Below are positions 52,986 through 64,000 of a stretch of 64,000 bases of DNA, piece by piece (positions within the stretch are counted from its first letter, which is position 1; the number at the start of each line of letters is the position of its first letter). Location of the stretch: positions 5,279,001 through 5,343,000 of the forward strand of contig OU744446.1 of the NCBI GenBank assembly GCA_916610825.1. Reading direction: 5' to 3'. The position numbers and the translations under genes were made by a program. Under the pieces are notes generated by a model. The model had not been told where the DNA came from and made no database searches. It saw nothing but the letters and a program-made list of their open reading frames with translations. Source of the stretch: Haliclystus octoradiatus (Eukaryota > Cnidaria > Staurozoa > Stauromedusae > Haliclystidae).

Positions 52986-53231
52986 AAAATTTCTTCCTAT
53001 TTCTATTATTATAATAATAGCTTATTTACCTATAGAGTATAACTACAATATTTAGATATAAATATAACGATCGTAAATTTTGTTTGGCATATTTCCAAAA
53101 GATTTCACTTTTACGAAAAAGGCATTTCCATGGAATGATGACTTTGTTGTTGAAGACAAATTACTGCAATAATGTTACATTTTGTAGTCAATCAATGCAC
53201 GAGAGTCACCCCCGGTAAGCTACAAATATTT

Positions 53232-53535
53232 CCCGGGGGGTACCTCCAGCTCTTCAGGGACGGGGGGTGCCAATTTGGAAAATGATGAAGTACCCAAAAA
53301 GTTCCAAAAATTCTGTTGGTGCTGCCCAAAAACTTCCAGCAGGTTGATTGATTTTAAGTAAATATACATAAATAATGCAAAATGTCTTCAAAAATTCTTG
53401 AAAAAATCATAAATAGGATACCAAAAAGTTCTTAAATTTGTAAATTTGATACGCAAAAAGTTTTTCTCAGCTGGAATATGGACCCATAAAAAGTGGAACG
53501 TCCCCGTATAGCCGTCATATGGGAGTTCCCCCGGG
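53232..53535. mobile_element. CCCGGGGGGTA inverted-repeat element, intact copy
   Basis: 304 bp, ends CCCGGGGGGTACCTCC and GGGAGTTCCCCCGGG, flanked on both sides by AAATATTT (53224-53231, 53536-53543), a possible 8-bp duplication. Interior has 'AAAAAGTTC' repeats and 'GTGGAACGTCCCCGTATAGC'. Relatives: 57912-58221, 60058-60240, 52420-52745, 62225-62545. Confidence 0.65.
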
Positions 53536-53714
53536 AAATATTTGCAACAATAATCATATTTGCAGTTCATTTTGAACGGAGATACAGTACCAAACATGTA
53601 TGCGTTGACGCGTTGTCGTTTTTATTTATTTGGAACATTAGAGTTCATGCAATTCATCTTAATATCATCTATTATTTGAGTCTGTGACTCTGTGTAGTGA
53701 GGATTAGAATGAGA

Positions 53715-53790
53715 ATCAAAATTAAAACATGCTAGAATTACGCTACATCAAGTTTCACACCAGAAGGTGGTCACAGGCGATTTGTTTCAA
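53715..53790. repeat. Half fold-back, related to 8541-8956
   Basis: It shares 'CATGCTAGAATTACGCTACA' and 'CACACCAGAAGGTGGTCACAGG' with the 8541 arm. On minus it retains GAAAC after a CCACC/GGUG hairpin, but the core reads CUGUGA (one base lost). Confidence 0.5.
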
Positions 53791-53867
53791 CTTGAATATA
53801 CATAACAATGATTATATATGGTGGTCCATCGTTCTCATAGCAAATTTGCATTAAAAATTGTCAAAAA

Positions 53868-53992
53868 ATAGAAAAAAATAAAAAAATAATAAAAAAATTA
53901 AAATAATTAAAAATAATAAAAAAATCAACATAATAAAAAAAAAAAAAATAAAAAAAAAAAAATAAAAAAAATAAAAAAAAAAAAAAAAAAAT
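53868..53992. repeat. A-rich low-complexity tract
   Basis: Runs of A with scattered T, (AAAAAAT)n-like. Confidence 0.9.
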
Positions 53993-55984
53993 ACATAATA
54001 AGTACATACCTTGAATAGAAACTTCACCAGTATAGTCAGGCTTTGTTGAAGAATCGATTTTCACGTGTATAATAAATCAATATAGACACAATACCAAAAT
54101 ACCAAAACTCGTGTCATATAACATGTGCATATACGCACTATACGTAATTGTAAAATTTGACAAGAATTGTAAAATATTTTAGTGAATAAAAATAAAATAC
54201 ACCACTACAGCAAACAAAAATAAATCAATAAGTCGTACATTATACATTCAAATATATATTGGCAGCTTGTATATGCCTCATATGCCTAATAATCGGTAAT
54301 ATGACTTGAATTCTTGTAAATATTGGCTGTAGTTGAGAATCATGAGGCCAATGAGAATGAGGTAAATCAGAATATTGAAGAGAAGCGATTAGTCAGGCCG
54401 TACAATTGATACCTACGAACTGGCGTGTAGAAGTCACGTTCGCTTGACGATTAATTGTTACGTTAGAGAAAAAAACAATGGAAATGCTAACAACACCACT
54501 AAGGACCAATGTAAAGGTTGATAACCATTGAAGATTTCAATTTCAATTTTTTTTCCCGTCAAAAGAGGAGGGTTTTATTTCAATAAACCATTTCATGATT
54601 TCGTTAATGAAGTCATAAATTATTGTCCCCACATTGATTTCTATGTTCTTTAAATTCTAAAATTCTGACCATGCGTAATGTCCCATCTTTTTATTTATCC
54701 CTATCAAAGGGGGAAAGGGGGATCAAGGAAGTTTGACTATACTATATTTCAGTACTTTGTACTTTGTATTGAGTTTGAAGAGTTGATCACATCCCGAATT
54801 AAAATGTCAAATACAACCCTAGACTCGTTGAATTAGATTAGTATATGTATTAAACAATTAGCCATCCTAATGAATGGTGTTTACTCGCAAAATGCATTTC
54901 AATCGTTGTCCGGGATGGATATAGCCAACTATTATTCTAAACAATGTCTGAATTCTAAATCATTCAGTCTCAAATTGAAAACCCATAATAATATAAAATG
55001 GTATTGGATAATGTCAGGCTATTGTTGTAATTATCATGCAGCATGGTGGGCCATCGGAAGTACTATAATAATAATTTATATAGTCTTATAAACAATAAAA
55101 AATAGTCCATCTGTTTCATTTTCTACATTGACAATTGCTTGCTATATCAGTATATTATAGCTAAATCAGGCATATTGATGGTAAATATATGATATCGTAT
55201 TTCACGACCTTTCATGACAGGGGAGCTACATTTTATGACAGTGGAGCCCCCTCGTAATGAACTTTTAGATGTACAAGATTAGTTTAGACATTTATCGGGC
55301 ATTAATCAATTGAATGAAGTTAATGCAATGACTGCAGTCTGAATATTTACGTTAAAAGTAGATTGATTCACATAATAAAACATTGTATTTACAAATTTTT
55401 CGATATGAGATTGCGATTTGAAAAGATGAATTTTATTTTGTACTAGTGTTATCAGGCTTTGAACCAGTTTGATCTAACACTAATTAATCGTTCTAGTCTC
55501 CGAAGTTATGAATGATTTTATCAACAAAACTGTCAATTTCGCTAACGAAGAATCGAACACAAGATGACCCAATCAGGATCGTGAGTTTGATCACGTGCAG
55601 CTGTGGTCGCCTCGTGATCAATGCAAATTTATTTTTAAGTTTTACACCATAAAGCTAGATCCAGTCTCTTTTTACTCAGCGAGATTTGGCCTAAATACCT
55701 CTTTGATTGTAGTTTCCACCAATAAGTAAAATCCATATCGAAAAAAAAAAATTACGCCATTATTTGTAATTTTCAGACTCGAATGCGGCATCTTACATCA
55801 AGTTATTGTTTCAAAGTTTTTCCCATTTTAAATAAAAAGGTATAATTACCATAAAAAGTGGCACATCCTCGTATTTTGCTGTAAAACTGTCGAAGTTTGA
55901 AGTTGTCACACATCGAGAATCTAGGAGTATAATCGTCGGTTTCCAAGTTGACAGGCGGTGGAGGAGGCGGATTTGATATATGAA
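53993..55984. other. Intergenic, nothing recognised
   Basis: AT-rich DNA; a 73-codon frame at 54870 has no support. A short resemblance to the TA-flanked MITE family (TTTATCCCTATCAAAGGGGG) lies near 54692-54725. Confidence 0.4.
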
Positions 55985-56165
55985 AGGGAGAAGGAAATTA
56001 TTAGTAATCCCAATGGTACTGTGAGTCTAGTGAACTTTAAATATCAACTGGTGTTCCACAAGGTACTATATACTAGGTCCTGTTCTACTTTTATTATGTT
56101 TTTAAACGATTTTAGCTTTGCAAATAACTCAATTTCTCTGGATATGTATGCAGATTCGATGGGCG
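55985..56165 (+). mobile_element. Non-LTR reverse transcriptase scrap
   Basis: Frames in this short region spell 'GVPQGT' (near 56050), an 'NDFSFANNSISLDMYADS' segment and a hydrophobic stretch between, the order found in LINE palm domains. Frameshifted and truncated on both sides. Confidence 0.55.
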
Positions 56166-57689
56166 GATAGAGCGTACTTCCAGGGGAGGATAGAGAGTCA
56201 AATCGCAATGACTTAACCATCAATTAATAGCACAAAATCGCTTTAAATCATCATTACGTAACTATCTTTGTTTTCTTGGAAGAAACGAGGTTCGGAAAGT
56301 ATAATGGCTATACTATGTAATGTCATGAAATCGAGTTTGAGATCTGCATCCGATTGTTAGTACGGCTCATGGCCCCGTTCATTCACGGGCTGCCGTGCTG
56401 TATAGCGAGTTATTTCAATGCGTTCCAAAGTGAATCTAATTAATATTGCGTTTTACATTGGTATATATTTACATGATTAAGAGGTTCCATCAAAAAGAGG
56501 ATGAGCTAACATCAGCTGCCTGATGGAGAGGCTTTTTAATATTTAATACATTACAGATGAACATGGATCAATCTCATATCATAAATATAGACACAACAAT
56601 CGCAAAGACTTTGCCAAAATGATTACATATATTCATCGCAATCAATCATAAAACCATGCAAATCGATGATGGTAAGCAATGATCTTTTACATTCATAGTT
56701 TGTCAACTTTGCAATAATTGGACACAAAATAGACATCCGCTTGTTCGCATGCACGCAGATCCGTCAACATTAATACATATTAAAGAAACCCCCCGTGATC
56801 TTTATCTCTTCCGAAAAGAGATTCTACGTAAACATTCTCATGATGTATATGTTTAAGGTTGAATAATTTTTTTGTGTTATCAAACAAATGAAACACAGTT
56901 AGTGACGCTTTCATTCAACGCACAACAGATTCAAATCTTATAAAATAACATATTCAAAGTTTGAAGAGTTTTTCAATCATTCAAGCGACTGCAGTTTTTG
57001 AATTGTCAAACTTTGGGATACAGGGTCAGTTTTCTATTGCTGTATTCAATGATTATGAGGTGTGTATTAGATCTCTTATCCTATATAGACTAAATACAAC
57101 AGTTAGTATATGTTTTGAAATAGTTCATACCACATGGAGCTCATCGGCAATATCGCTGTGGATAATTCTAATCAATCGAGCTTGAAATCTAACGAAAGTA
57201 TTACGATCAGAGTCTATATATTACTAAGGTAACAATTCAAACAGTACATACCGCAAGTATAGAACGTAACCAAGTGTTGAACCTCCTCGATTGGCTGATA
57301 CAATATTAGGTTGATATGGGTATATATATTTCTAATTGTTTTATCCTCGTATTCTATAAATCACATATTTTGTTGTCGTTGTTGTTGATTTATTTGTTGA
57401 CAGTGTCAAAATACAAAATACATACATAAATTACGCGATACAAAAATTTAAATTGGTTATTAACCATAACCAATATATAAGATAACTATACTAATAATCT
57501 TTACTATAGGAGTGTGAAAAAATAGTCAGTAATGATATACAATTTAGATTATTTTATTTTATTTGTATCCCTTTTTACTGTAGTATGCACTGTGCACATG
57601 TCAGTTAGATCGTGTTGATTGAGATGTTTTTTTAAATGTTTGCAAAGTTTTTGATGTTACGATGGATTCTGGAAGGCGTATATACCACG
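56166..57689. other. Intergenic, nothing recognised
   Basis: AT-rich, no supported gene or repeat. Confidence 0.4.
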
Positions 57690-57697
57690 TATATAAG
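57690..57697 (+). promoter_or_regulatory. TATA box of the secreted-protein gene
   Basis: TATATAAG 105 bp before the ATG at 57795, similar in spacing to the mini-collagen promoter. Confidence 0.5.
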
Positions 57698-57794
57698 GGA
57701 ATAAGTAAGGGAATATTAGCTACTGTATAAGATTATTGGAAACATTAATACAATATCTGGTTTTCTTCACAGAAGAGCTGCAATCAGAATCAAA

Positions 57795-60700
57795 ATGATG
57801 TTATGGAAAAGTTGCATTGTTTTCGTTATTTTATCTTTATCTGCCACTCAAGGTGACTATAAACCGTATTTTTTGGCGTTAGCAAGTCTGATTCTCAAAA
57901 CAAAGTACAATCCCTGGGGGGTAACTCCACTATGGCGGCTATACGGGGACGTGCCACTTTTTTGGGTCCATATTCCAGCTGAGAAAAAACTTTTTGGGTA
58001 TGAGATTTCAATTTTGGAGTTTTTGGGTATACTATTTTTGACTTTTTCAAGAATTTTTGAAAACATTTTGCATTATTGTTGTGTATATACTTAAAATCTA
58101 TCAACCTGCTAGAACTTTTTGGGTAGCATCAACAGAATTTTTGAAACATTTTGGGTACTTTACCTTTTTCTGAAGAAGTGGCACCCCCCGTCCCTGAAGA
58201 GCTGGAGTTACCCCCTCCGGGAGTAAATAGTTCTTTAATTAAGTATCCAATCATGTACGAAATATCAATTTCTATCCTAAGCAAAAAAGTGATTTAATAA
58301 CTTTTTGATATATAACAGAGGAGTGGTAGGATGATAGGATACTGATACAGTATAGAGTATTTTTTATATACCAGTGAACAAATGCAAATCAATTTTGCAA
58401 CTTAATCATAAGAAACCATGCAGTTTACTATAACTTCAGTTATAAAAGTGTAGACATGTAACTTATTCATTTCTCGGCTGTAGAGAGCTTTTTCACATAG
58501 ACCATGTTGGTGTTTCATAACAATATATCCATGGGTCTGGGTCACGGTCTTTTCAAAATACACCAATCGGGTTATCAGTCTTTTCTTTAATTAATTCTCC
58601 TGGAACTCATCGTGAACCTGTGAAAAAGCTCTATTTTCAAGTAAATGAGCTTGTGACAGGGACTGTAATAATAAGAACTAAATGAAATACACAGATGAAA
58701 AATCGCCACATGTTAGAGTCATATATGGTGCAGTATTAATAAGCAGTCATCGTTTTGAATCAGAACCATGTCTGGCATGCACCTTCTGAAGCACAGCTGT
58801 CACACATTAGGCAGAGAAGACTGTTTTGGTTATAAAACATCAATATGATTAATTGAATGAAGAAAAATTAAATCTGTCCACTCTTCACCAAATTTCACAA
58901 ATTGTATAAATCAGTGACCTCGATTGTCAAGGTATAACCAAGATTGATATTTACGCATTAAAAGACGCATTAAAATTTATACCAAAATCAAAATTTGGAG
59001 CTGGTTTGTTTTGGTTAGCCATTTTGAAATATTTCTTGTCTGTAACGCTAGGTTTCTTGGTTTGTTTTTGCCGCTTTTCTGTCGTGAAATAGCATCACCG
59101 GGTTTAACCAATCAAATTGCAAGATTAATTCGTAGCAAATCCTTGTTATGTTCTAAACTTATTTATGATTGTACATACATTTTCATTGATGCAGTTGTCA
59201 ATTATTGTCCTTTCATACGTATCGTTACTCAGTTATGATGTAATTCCACCCTCCGTCAAATCGGGTACGCATATTTAACTTCGTATAAATGAAAATGATT
59301 TATTGATTTTGATAAATAATATTTTCTCACAGCAGAAATAGCTGAAAATCAGGATTATTTATACAAATATACGAAATATATATTTTACAACGATATATTA
59401 CACAAAACAAATCTACAATGGCAAAACAAGAACACGTTTTCAATAACTTTGTAGATATAATATGTTGTTGTTTGAAGCAAGAACAAACAACCGTTCCAAC
59501 TTGCCTACTCCCTACACCAAAATCTTGGTTTATCCCATAGAGGTATAAGTATCTTATACCTCTATGGTTTATCCTGTGGATTTATTATCTTGCGTTCAGA
59601 GAGCAAGATAGCAAGACAGACTATAGTAGACCATGGATTATCTAGTATATATAGCTACGTATACAAGCCTTTAGGTAAAATAGATATCGGGAATAAATGT
59701 CAAAGATGTTCCTTTTTCAATTTTCATGTTTTACTTTATCTCGATAACGCAGGAGAAGAACTAAGCTGCGGTGCCAAGAATTTCACTTATACAAAACTAG
59801 GATGCTATTCCGACAGTTCAACCAATCGAATGCTACCAACACCCATATTGAGTTTTAGAGATGAAACAAGCAATGTTTACGGAGGAGAGTTGATTGACTG
59901 GAATGATTGGGATGGATTCATGAGAAGGTACGATTGTATACAAGGGATAGAATGTAAATATTTCATATCTCAAAGCTTTCATTTACTAACTGGTAATGTA
60001 ATTTTTGAGACATACTGGAGGCTTGCGCGCTACTCTTCAATTTCTATAGATAAGAATAGTGGTCCGGCGCTATACGGGGATGTGCCATTATTTTGGGTAT
60101 CATTTTGGCACCATGATAAATTTTTTCAATTGAGTTGAATTATGGAATTGAGCAAAACCTGAAAATTTGGGGTACTAGCAGGATTTTCAAAATGGCACAC
60201 CCCTATACAAAATGGTATTGAATTACCCTCCCGGGTTACATTCCATTCATTCAATGGCTCTTTCACAAAAAAGCAATGGATGATAGTAAGCTATTACTAA
60301 TCTCACACGTGACACTCAGATATACTTTAGAAAATTTCATTTTGTGATATGGATCATTGTCCAATTACCACAATACTTTATAATTTAGTTATATCTGGAC
60401 TGTTCCATAAGCCATTACAGGATGACATACCTATTTTATGTTCGGGAAAGATTGAAAGCCATTCTGATATATTATTGATTCTCAAAGAAATCAAATATCA
60501 TTAAGGAATTCAGCTGCTACAATACCTTCAAATGTCAGTGTCGCTGTTACAATAATATCAGCAATATGGAAAGCTTGAATAGCTTCAAGTGTTATTACAA
60601 ATTAACACGGGGGACACAAACATGTTGATTTATCAGGATTTTCAGTATTCTTCTTTAAAGACCCACCTTAGTATAGACTCACTCATTACCACATGAGTGG

Positions 60701-61342
60701 TGGATTATCATGTCTGGTTAGATTAAGACGATCAAAACATATACATTTCACGTTTGATGTATTCCCATATTGTGAAAGAGAACCCTAACTTGAGTAAACT
60801 AGGTTGGTTTGGTTTGCAATAAATTGTTTGCGTTGAAAAATAGCCTCTTGCAATCCCAGTACAAGTTGAAGCAATTCTATAGCCCTCGTAATGCAAAACA
60901 ACATGGAAATACCTAGCCTGAGATAGTATATAATGCTATTATGAAATGCTCTCTTGGTCAATGAATTATTATAGACTGGTAAATATGATTTGGAATTTAC
61001 AAAGGTATAGCAATTATTAACCTCGTAGAAATACTTGATACTATAAAACCTGAATAAAGTTTTGCGACTGATTGAAATTAGTAAACAATTTGTGATCAAA
61101 TGTTTTTCCTCCTATTTAGAATGGCATGTAGTTGTTTTTCTAAAGTCAACACAAATGATTTGATTGGAATACAATATTTTGGTGAATGCTATTCGTCTTC
61201 TGCTGATACATTATATAAACAGATTGGATGGTCATCAAATTGTATTACAAATGATTATGAGTCTTGTGATGACGATAGTGATCTATGTATTGGACAGCAA
61301 CATACTAATTTTGTATATCAAATTAATCAAATTACTGAATGA
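57795..61342 (+). CDS. Small secreted Cys-containing protein (LGC-domain type)
   Basis: Three exons: 57795-57852 (signal peptide MMLWKSCIVFVILSLSATQ, donor CAAG|GTGACT), 59753-59927 (acceptor AACGCAG, donor AAG|GTACGA), 61120-61342 (acceptor TATTTAG, TGA). Phases match; 456 nt, 151 aa. The mature part reads 'YTKLGCYSDSSTNRMLPTPI', 'LIDWNDWDGF', 'CSCFSKV', 'IGIQYFGECYSS', several further Cys, and 'HTNFVYQI'. The spacing 'LGC-D...R.LP...DW...C...YFG.QFYGEC...NFVY' recalls a family of single-domain secreted proteins common in marine invertebrates (WSC- or PAN-like in size). Function unknown; an extracellular binding module is likely. Intron 1 begins beside a CCCGGGGGG element. An N-terminal extension that is open upstream of exon 2 (from 59590) is intronic. 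Confidence 0.8.
57912..58221. mobile_element. CCCGGGGGGTA family element, second copy
   Basis: 310 bp, inverted relative to 53232-53535, ends CCCTGGGGGGTAACTCC and GGAGTTACCCCCTCCGGG; interior 'GGACGTGCCACTTTTTTGGG'. It sits in intron 1 of the secreted-protein gene, so a chance open frame runs on from exon 1. Confidence 0.65.
59532..59566. repeat. Perfect short hairpin
   Basis: CCATAGAGGTATAAG and its exact complement around a few bases. In intron 1 of the secreted-protein gene; role unknown. Confidence 0.7.
60058..60240. repeat. CCCGGGGGGTA family fragment
   Basis: Shares 'CTATACGGGGATGTGCCA' and 'AATTACCCTCCCGGG' with the intact copies. Intron 2 of the secreted-protein gene. Confidence 0.55.
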
Positions 61343-61477
61343 TATTAGATATTATACAATCAAAAACATGGAATATGAAGCATGAACTAAGATACATGTA
61401 TAATGTATGTAAGAAACATGTATAAATATACCAATGATAAGAAAGTCAGAGTCTTTGGTTTGATAATTTGAACAATA

Positions 61478-61650
61478 AATATAGGTTTCTTGACAACGTT
61501 TCGGGATTTTAATATTTCCTTCATTTTATTCAATGGTTGAATAATTTATTAATCTGTATAAATATAACTTTGATTCCTAATAAAATCAGACTTGAAAAAT
61601 GGGGTCTGATGACTCCTAAACGTTGTCAAGAAACATATACCTATGCTTTG
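61478..61650. repeat. Inverted pair of hammerhead-bearing ends
   Basis: 'ATAGGTTTCTTGACAACGTTT' at the left is inverted at the right (AAACGTTGTCAAGAAACATA). On plus, 61609-61632 reads CUGAUGA-CUCC-UAAACGUUGUC; on minus the left arm reads CCCGAAACGUUGUC. Both end in the short stem III and GUC cleavage triplet of a type I hammerhead; the right copy has lost most of stem II. Downstream of the secreted-protein gene. Confidence 0.55.
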
Positions 61651-64000
61651 ATATTTATCGATACGAAAGCCCTTATGTAAAAAATAAAATGAACCAAGAT
61701 GCATATCAATTTCAAATTTGAGTCAATGCTCATTATTTTGTATTTGGCTATCATTGCAGAATTGAAGATCTATACGAACAATGATGATTTCTACCGATTT
61801 AAATTATTTTTATTATAATTCCATGTTATGAAAAAGTAATAATGCGTATATATTCGATTGCTTTGATTTAGAATTTTTTGTAGTGCATTTGTTTATTAAC
61901 AAGAACAATAATATAATAACTATCATAATTTATAAATGGTCAAAAAGTAACTCATCTTTTCATAGTCTAGATTCTTTGATTGGAAATAGTCATTGTAGAA
62001 ATTGGAATTTCAAAGACGCAATAGGATTTTTTAAGTTTACATAATTATTTCAAGTTATAATTTTTTTTCATGTATTGTTTATCCATATTAATACAAACAA
62101 ATTATCTCAGATTAAAAGAAAAAAAACAGTTGATTCAGTATATTTTATTTGTTATGCAAAGAAGTAATTACAAAATCGAAGCTTATCCAAACCACAACTG
62201 GAAAACGACGATTCAATATACACCAAATACTGGAGGGTAAATCAGTGTTTCTTGTAGGGGGGGGGGGGGGGTGCTATTTTGAGAATCATAGATAGCACCA
62301 CAAAATTGCAGGTTTAGCCGGAGATGACACCCCAATTTGCCATAAACTGAATTATTGAATAGTTCATACAATTGGGCACATCAAAGCATGAAACCTAACG
62401 TATTCACTGCTTGAAACCGGACATTTTGCAGCATGTAGCCAGTAATAAATTTGATACCCCCAAATTGCCAGCATGATGCCAAATTGGCACTCATAAAAAT
62501 GGTACATTCCGCTTATAGTGCCTATATGGAGGCCTCTGTATTTGAAGCTACATCTTTGTAGCAATCAATGGGGAAGTGGATTTCCTCTGAACATGATAAC
62601 ACAGTATTCCCTGGTACACGTATTTGATGAAGTATACTACACACCGGATTAGTCTATTTCTCATTAAAACTCACTAGTTCTGAGTAGGTATTGATGAAAT
62701 CCACAGTGCCATTGTACAGCCACAATACAGATTACACTATGCTGCTGTTAGTTTATATATAAGGGATCTAGTATCAGAAGTTAATATTAAGAAACTAATG
62801 TGGGAGAGCCTCAATCGGTATCCGATACTTTCCCTACATATATAATTGTTCAAGTCAGAATGTTGAGCATTTATCCCGGCATTTATTTATTTTGCATTAT
62901 CACTTCCATAATGATACATACAATCATATAACAATGATATTATTATATAAACATTTCCGATAATCAAATAAATTTCCAAATGATTAAAAATATAACGAAT
63001 AAATAAAAACAGAACTATTGTTAACTCAATTGATAAAGCGGCTGGTCCATTATCAAATCATAGAATAAAAAGTACATGATCACTACCAGTTGATTTGATC
63101 GCTAGCCTGTAGAAGATGTTGTAGAAAACATCGGTTTAAAATACTTTGGGCAATGGTGACACTCGAGTGACAAACAATTTTTTGTGAAATATGTGATATC
63201 GTTGTGAAGACCAAACTCGTGAGCACTATTTTATTACCCACAGAAAAATAACACAAAGCATGTCATATTTTCAACTTTTTCCAAAGAGCATAATTCATAT
63301 CTTCAGCTGTTCTTTGGCAGTTTAACGTTGAAAACTTCAAAACGAACTCATTCTGACTTTTAGCGTCCAGTGAAGGTGTGAATGTCTCTCAATTGTGAAA
63401 GTTTACTTTTATCGATATAGCGAGAATAATACTATATCAATATTATTATCAAACTCGAAAAACAGTAAAAAAATAAATTGTTTAAATTTTCAATTCTTAG
63501 GAGCTGTAGAAGTTTGATTTGTTGACTTTCAGAACTTAAGAATTCGAAAAGAACTATTTTCTATTTCTAATGTTTTATATGTCCCCTCGGCTATAGTTAT
63601 ATAAGAGTGCCGTAAATAGAAACGTTTTGTTTTTATCGATTTAGCGAGAATAATACTAATTAAGCAAAAAGAACCCAATGGATTTATGCAAAATTGTCGA
63701 TAAACTATACATTTGGTCTCGATTTTTCGCCATTAACGTGAACACGCGATGTTTAGTTTTGCAATGCCCTGGACAATGCGCAAAAATAATTAGTCTCAAA
63801 TAAACTTGAAACTCAATAATGTTATATTAATTAAAACTTTTAAGTGTGTAATTTATCAAATTTAGACCTTAAAAAGTTTCAAGTGAATAGTGGAACATGT
63901 ATAACAAGGAGAATTCTCGATTTGTTTAATTATGTTTAATGGAATTTAAGTCCCCAACACCTAGAGTAAAGGCTGCTGAGGTAATCTTTACTTTGAAGTC
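61651..64000. other. Intergenic tail of the window
   Basis: No supported gene. It holds a poly-G tract (62258-62271), a diverged CCCGGGGGG-family region (62225-62545), a short match to the hammerhead-element flank (63031-63049), and two copies of 'TAGCGAGAATAATACTA' (near 63418 and 63643). Confidence 0.45.

Noticed and set aside
57853..58094. 99-codon frame from 57795 read through the donor
   Set aside because: Beyond 57852 it runs into a dispersed CCCGGGGGG element; the GTGACT donor and downstream exons explain the gene better.
59590..59752. Start of the secreted-protein coding frame at 59590
   Set aside because: This upstream extension has no signal peptide and no family resemblance; the acceptor at 59753 joined to the 57795 signal exon gives matching phase.

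Overview
The window is animal nuclear DNA. It is AT-rich, its genes have many introns with GT..AG borders, and it carries single-copy animal genes next to young and decayed transposable elements. The gene set (voltage-gated proton channel Hv1, ADP-dependent glucokinase, RGP1, a class A GPCR, a secreted mini-collagen) points to an invertebrate animal. I cannot fix the phylum from the sequence.

Layout. 1.5-2.8 kb (-): two-exon secreted protein of unknown function. 5.2-7.2 kb (-): two-exon short, strongly basic secreted collagen whose intron is packed with fold-back repeats. 9.5-17.0 kb (+): RGP1, seven exons, 389 aa. 18.3-19.5 kb (+): small two-exon gene of unknown function. 19.9-21.9 kb (+): 5'-truncated LINE with an 11-bp target duplication. 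22.0-33.4 kb (+): HVCN1 (Hv1), eight exons, 242 aa; its 5.2-kb first intron holds a Penelope-like relic, itself split by a young, intact-looking Gypsy element, and a hammerhead ribozyme on the opposite strand. 33.7-34.1 kb: (ATT)n microsatellite. 35.2-43.1 kb (-): ADPGK, six exons, 481 aa, convergent with HVCN1. 43.2-47.9 kb: 4.7-kb inverted-repeat-ended insertion that starts about 33 bp upstream of the ADPGK start codon. 49.5-50.5 kb (-): intronless class A GPCR. 57.8-61.3 kb (+): three-exon small secreted cysteine-containing protein. The rest is intron or intergenic DNA made largely of short inverted-repeat elements, tRNA-derived SINEs and LINE scraps.

The genes do not form one pathway. RGP1 acts in Golgi/endosome Rab6 activation, ADPGK phosphorylates glucose with ADP at the ER, Hv1 moves protons across membranes, and the others are secreted or cell-surface proteins.

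The most unusual content is in the repeats. At least three dispersed families carry type I hammerhead-ribozyme architecture (core, short stem III, complementary stem I). The copy at 27163-27207 (-) is complete and fully paired. The Gypsy element has an 18-nt stretch just after its 5' LTR that is complementary, apart from one bulged T, to a site inside its own LTR, as expected for Tf1-type self-priming. All gene models are by eye from splice signals, reading frame and protein-family recall; no search was run.
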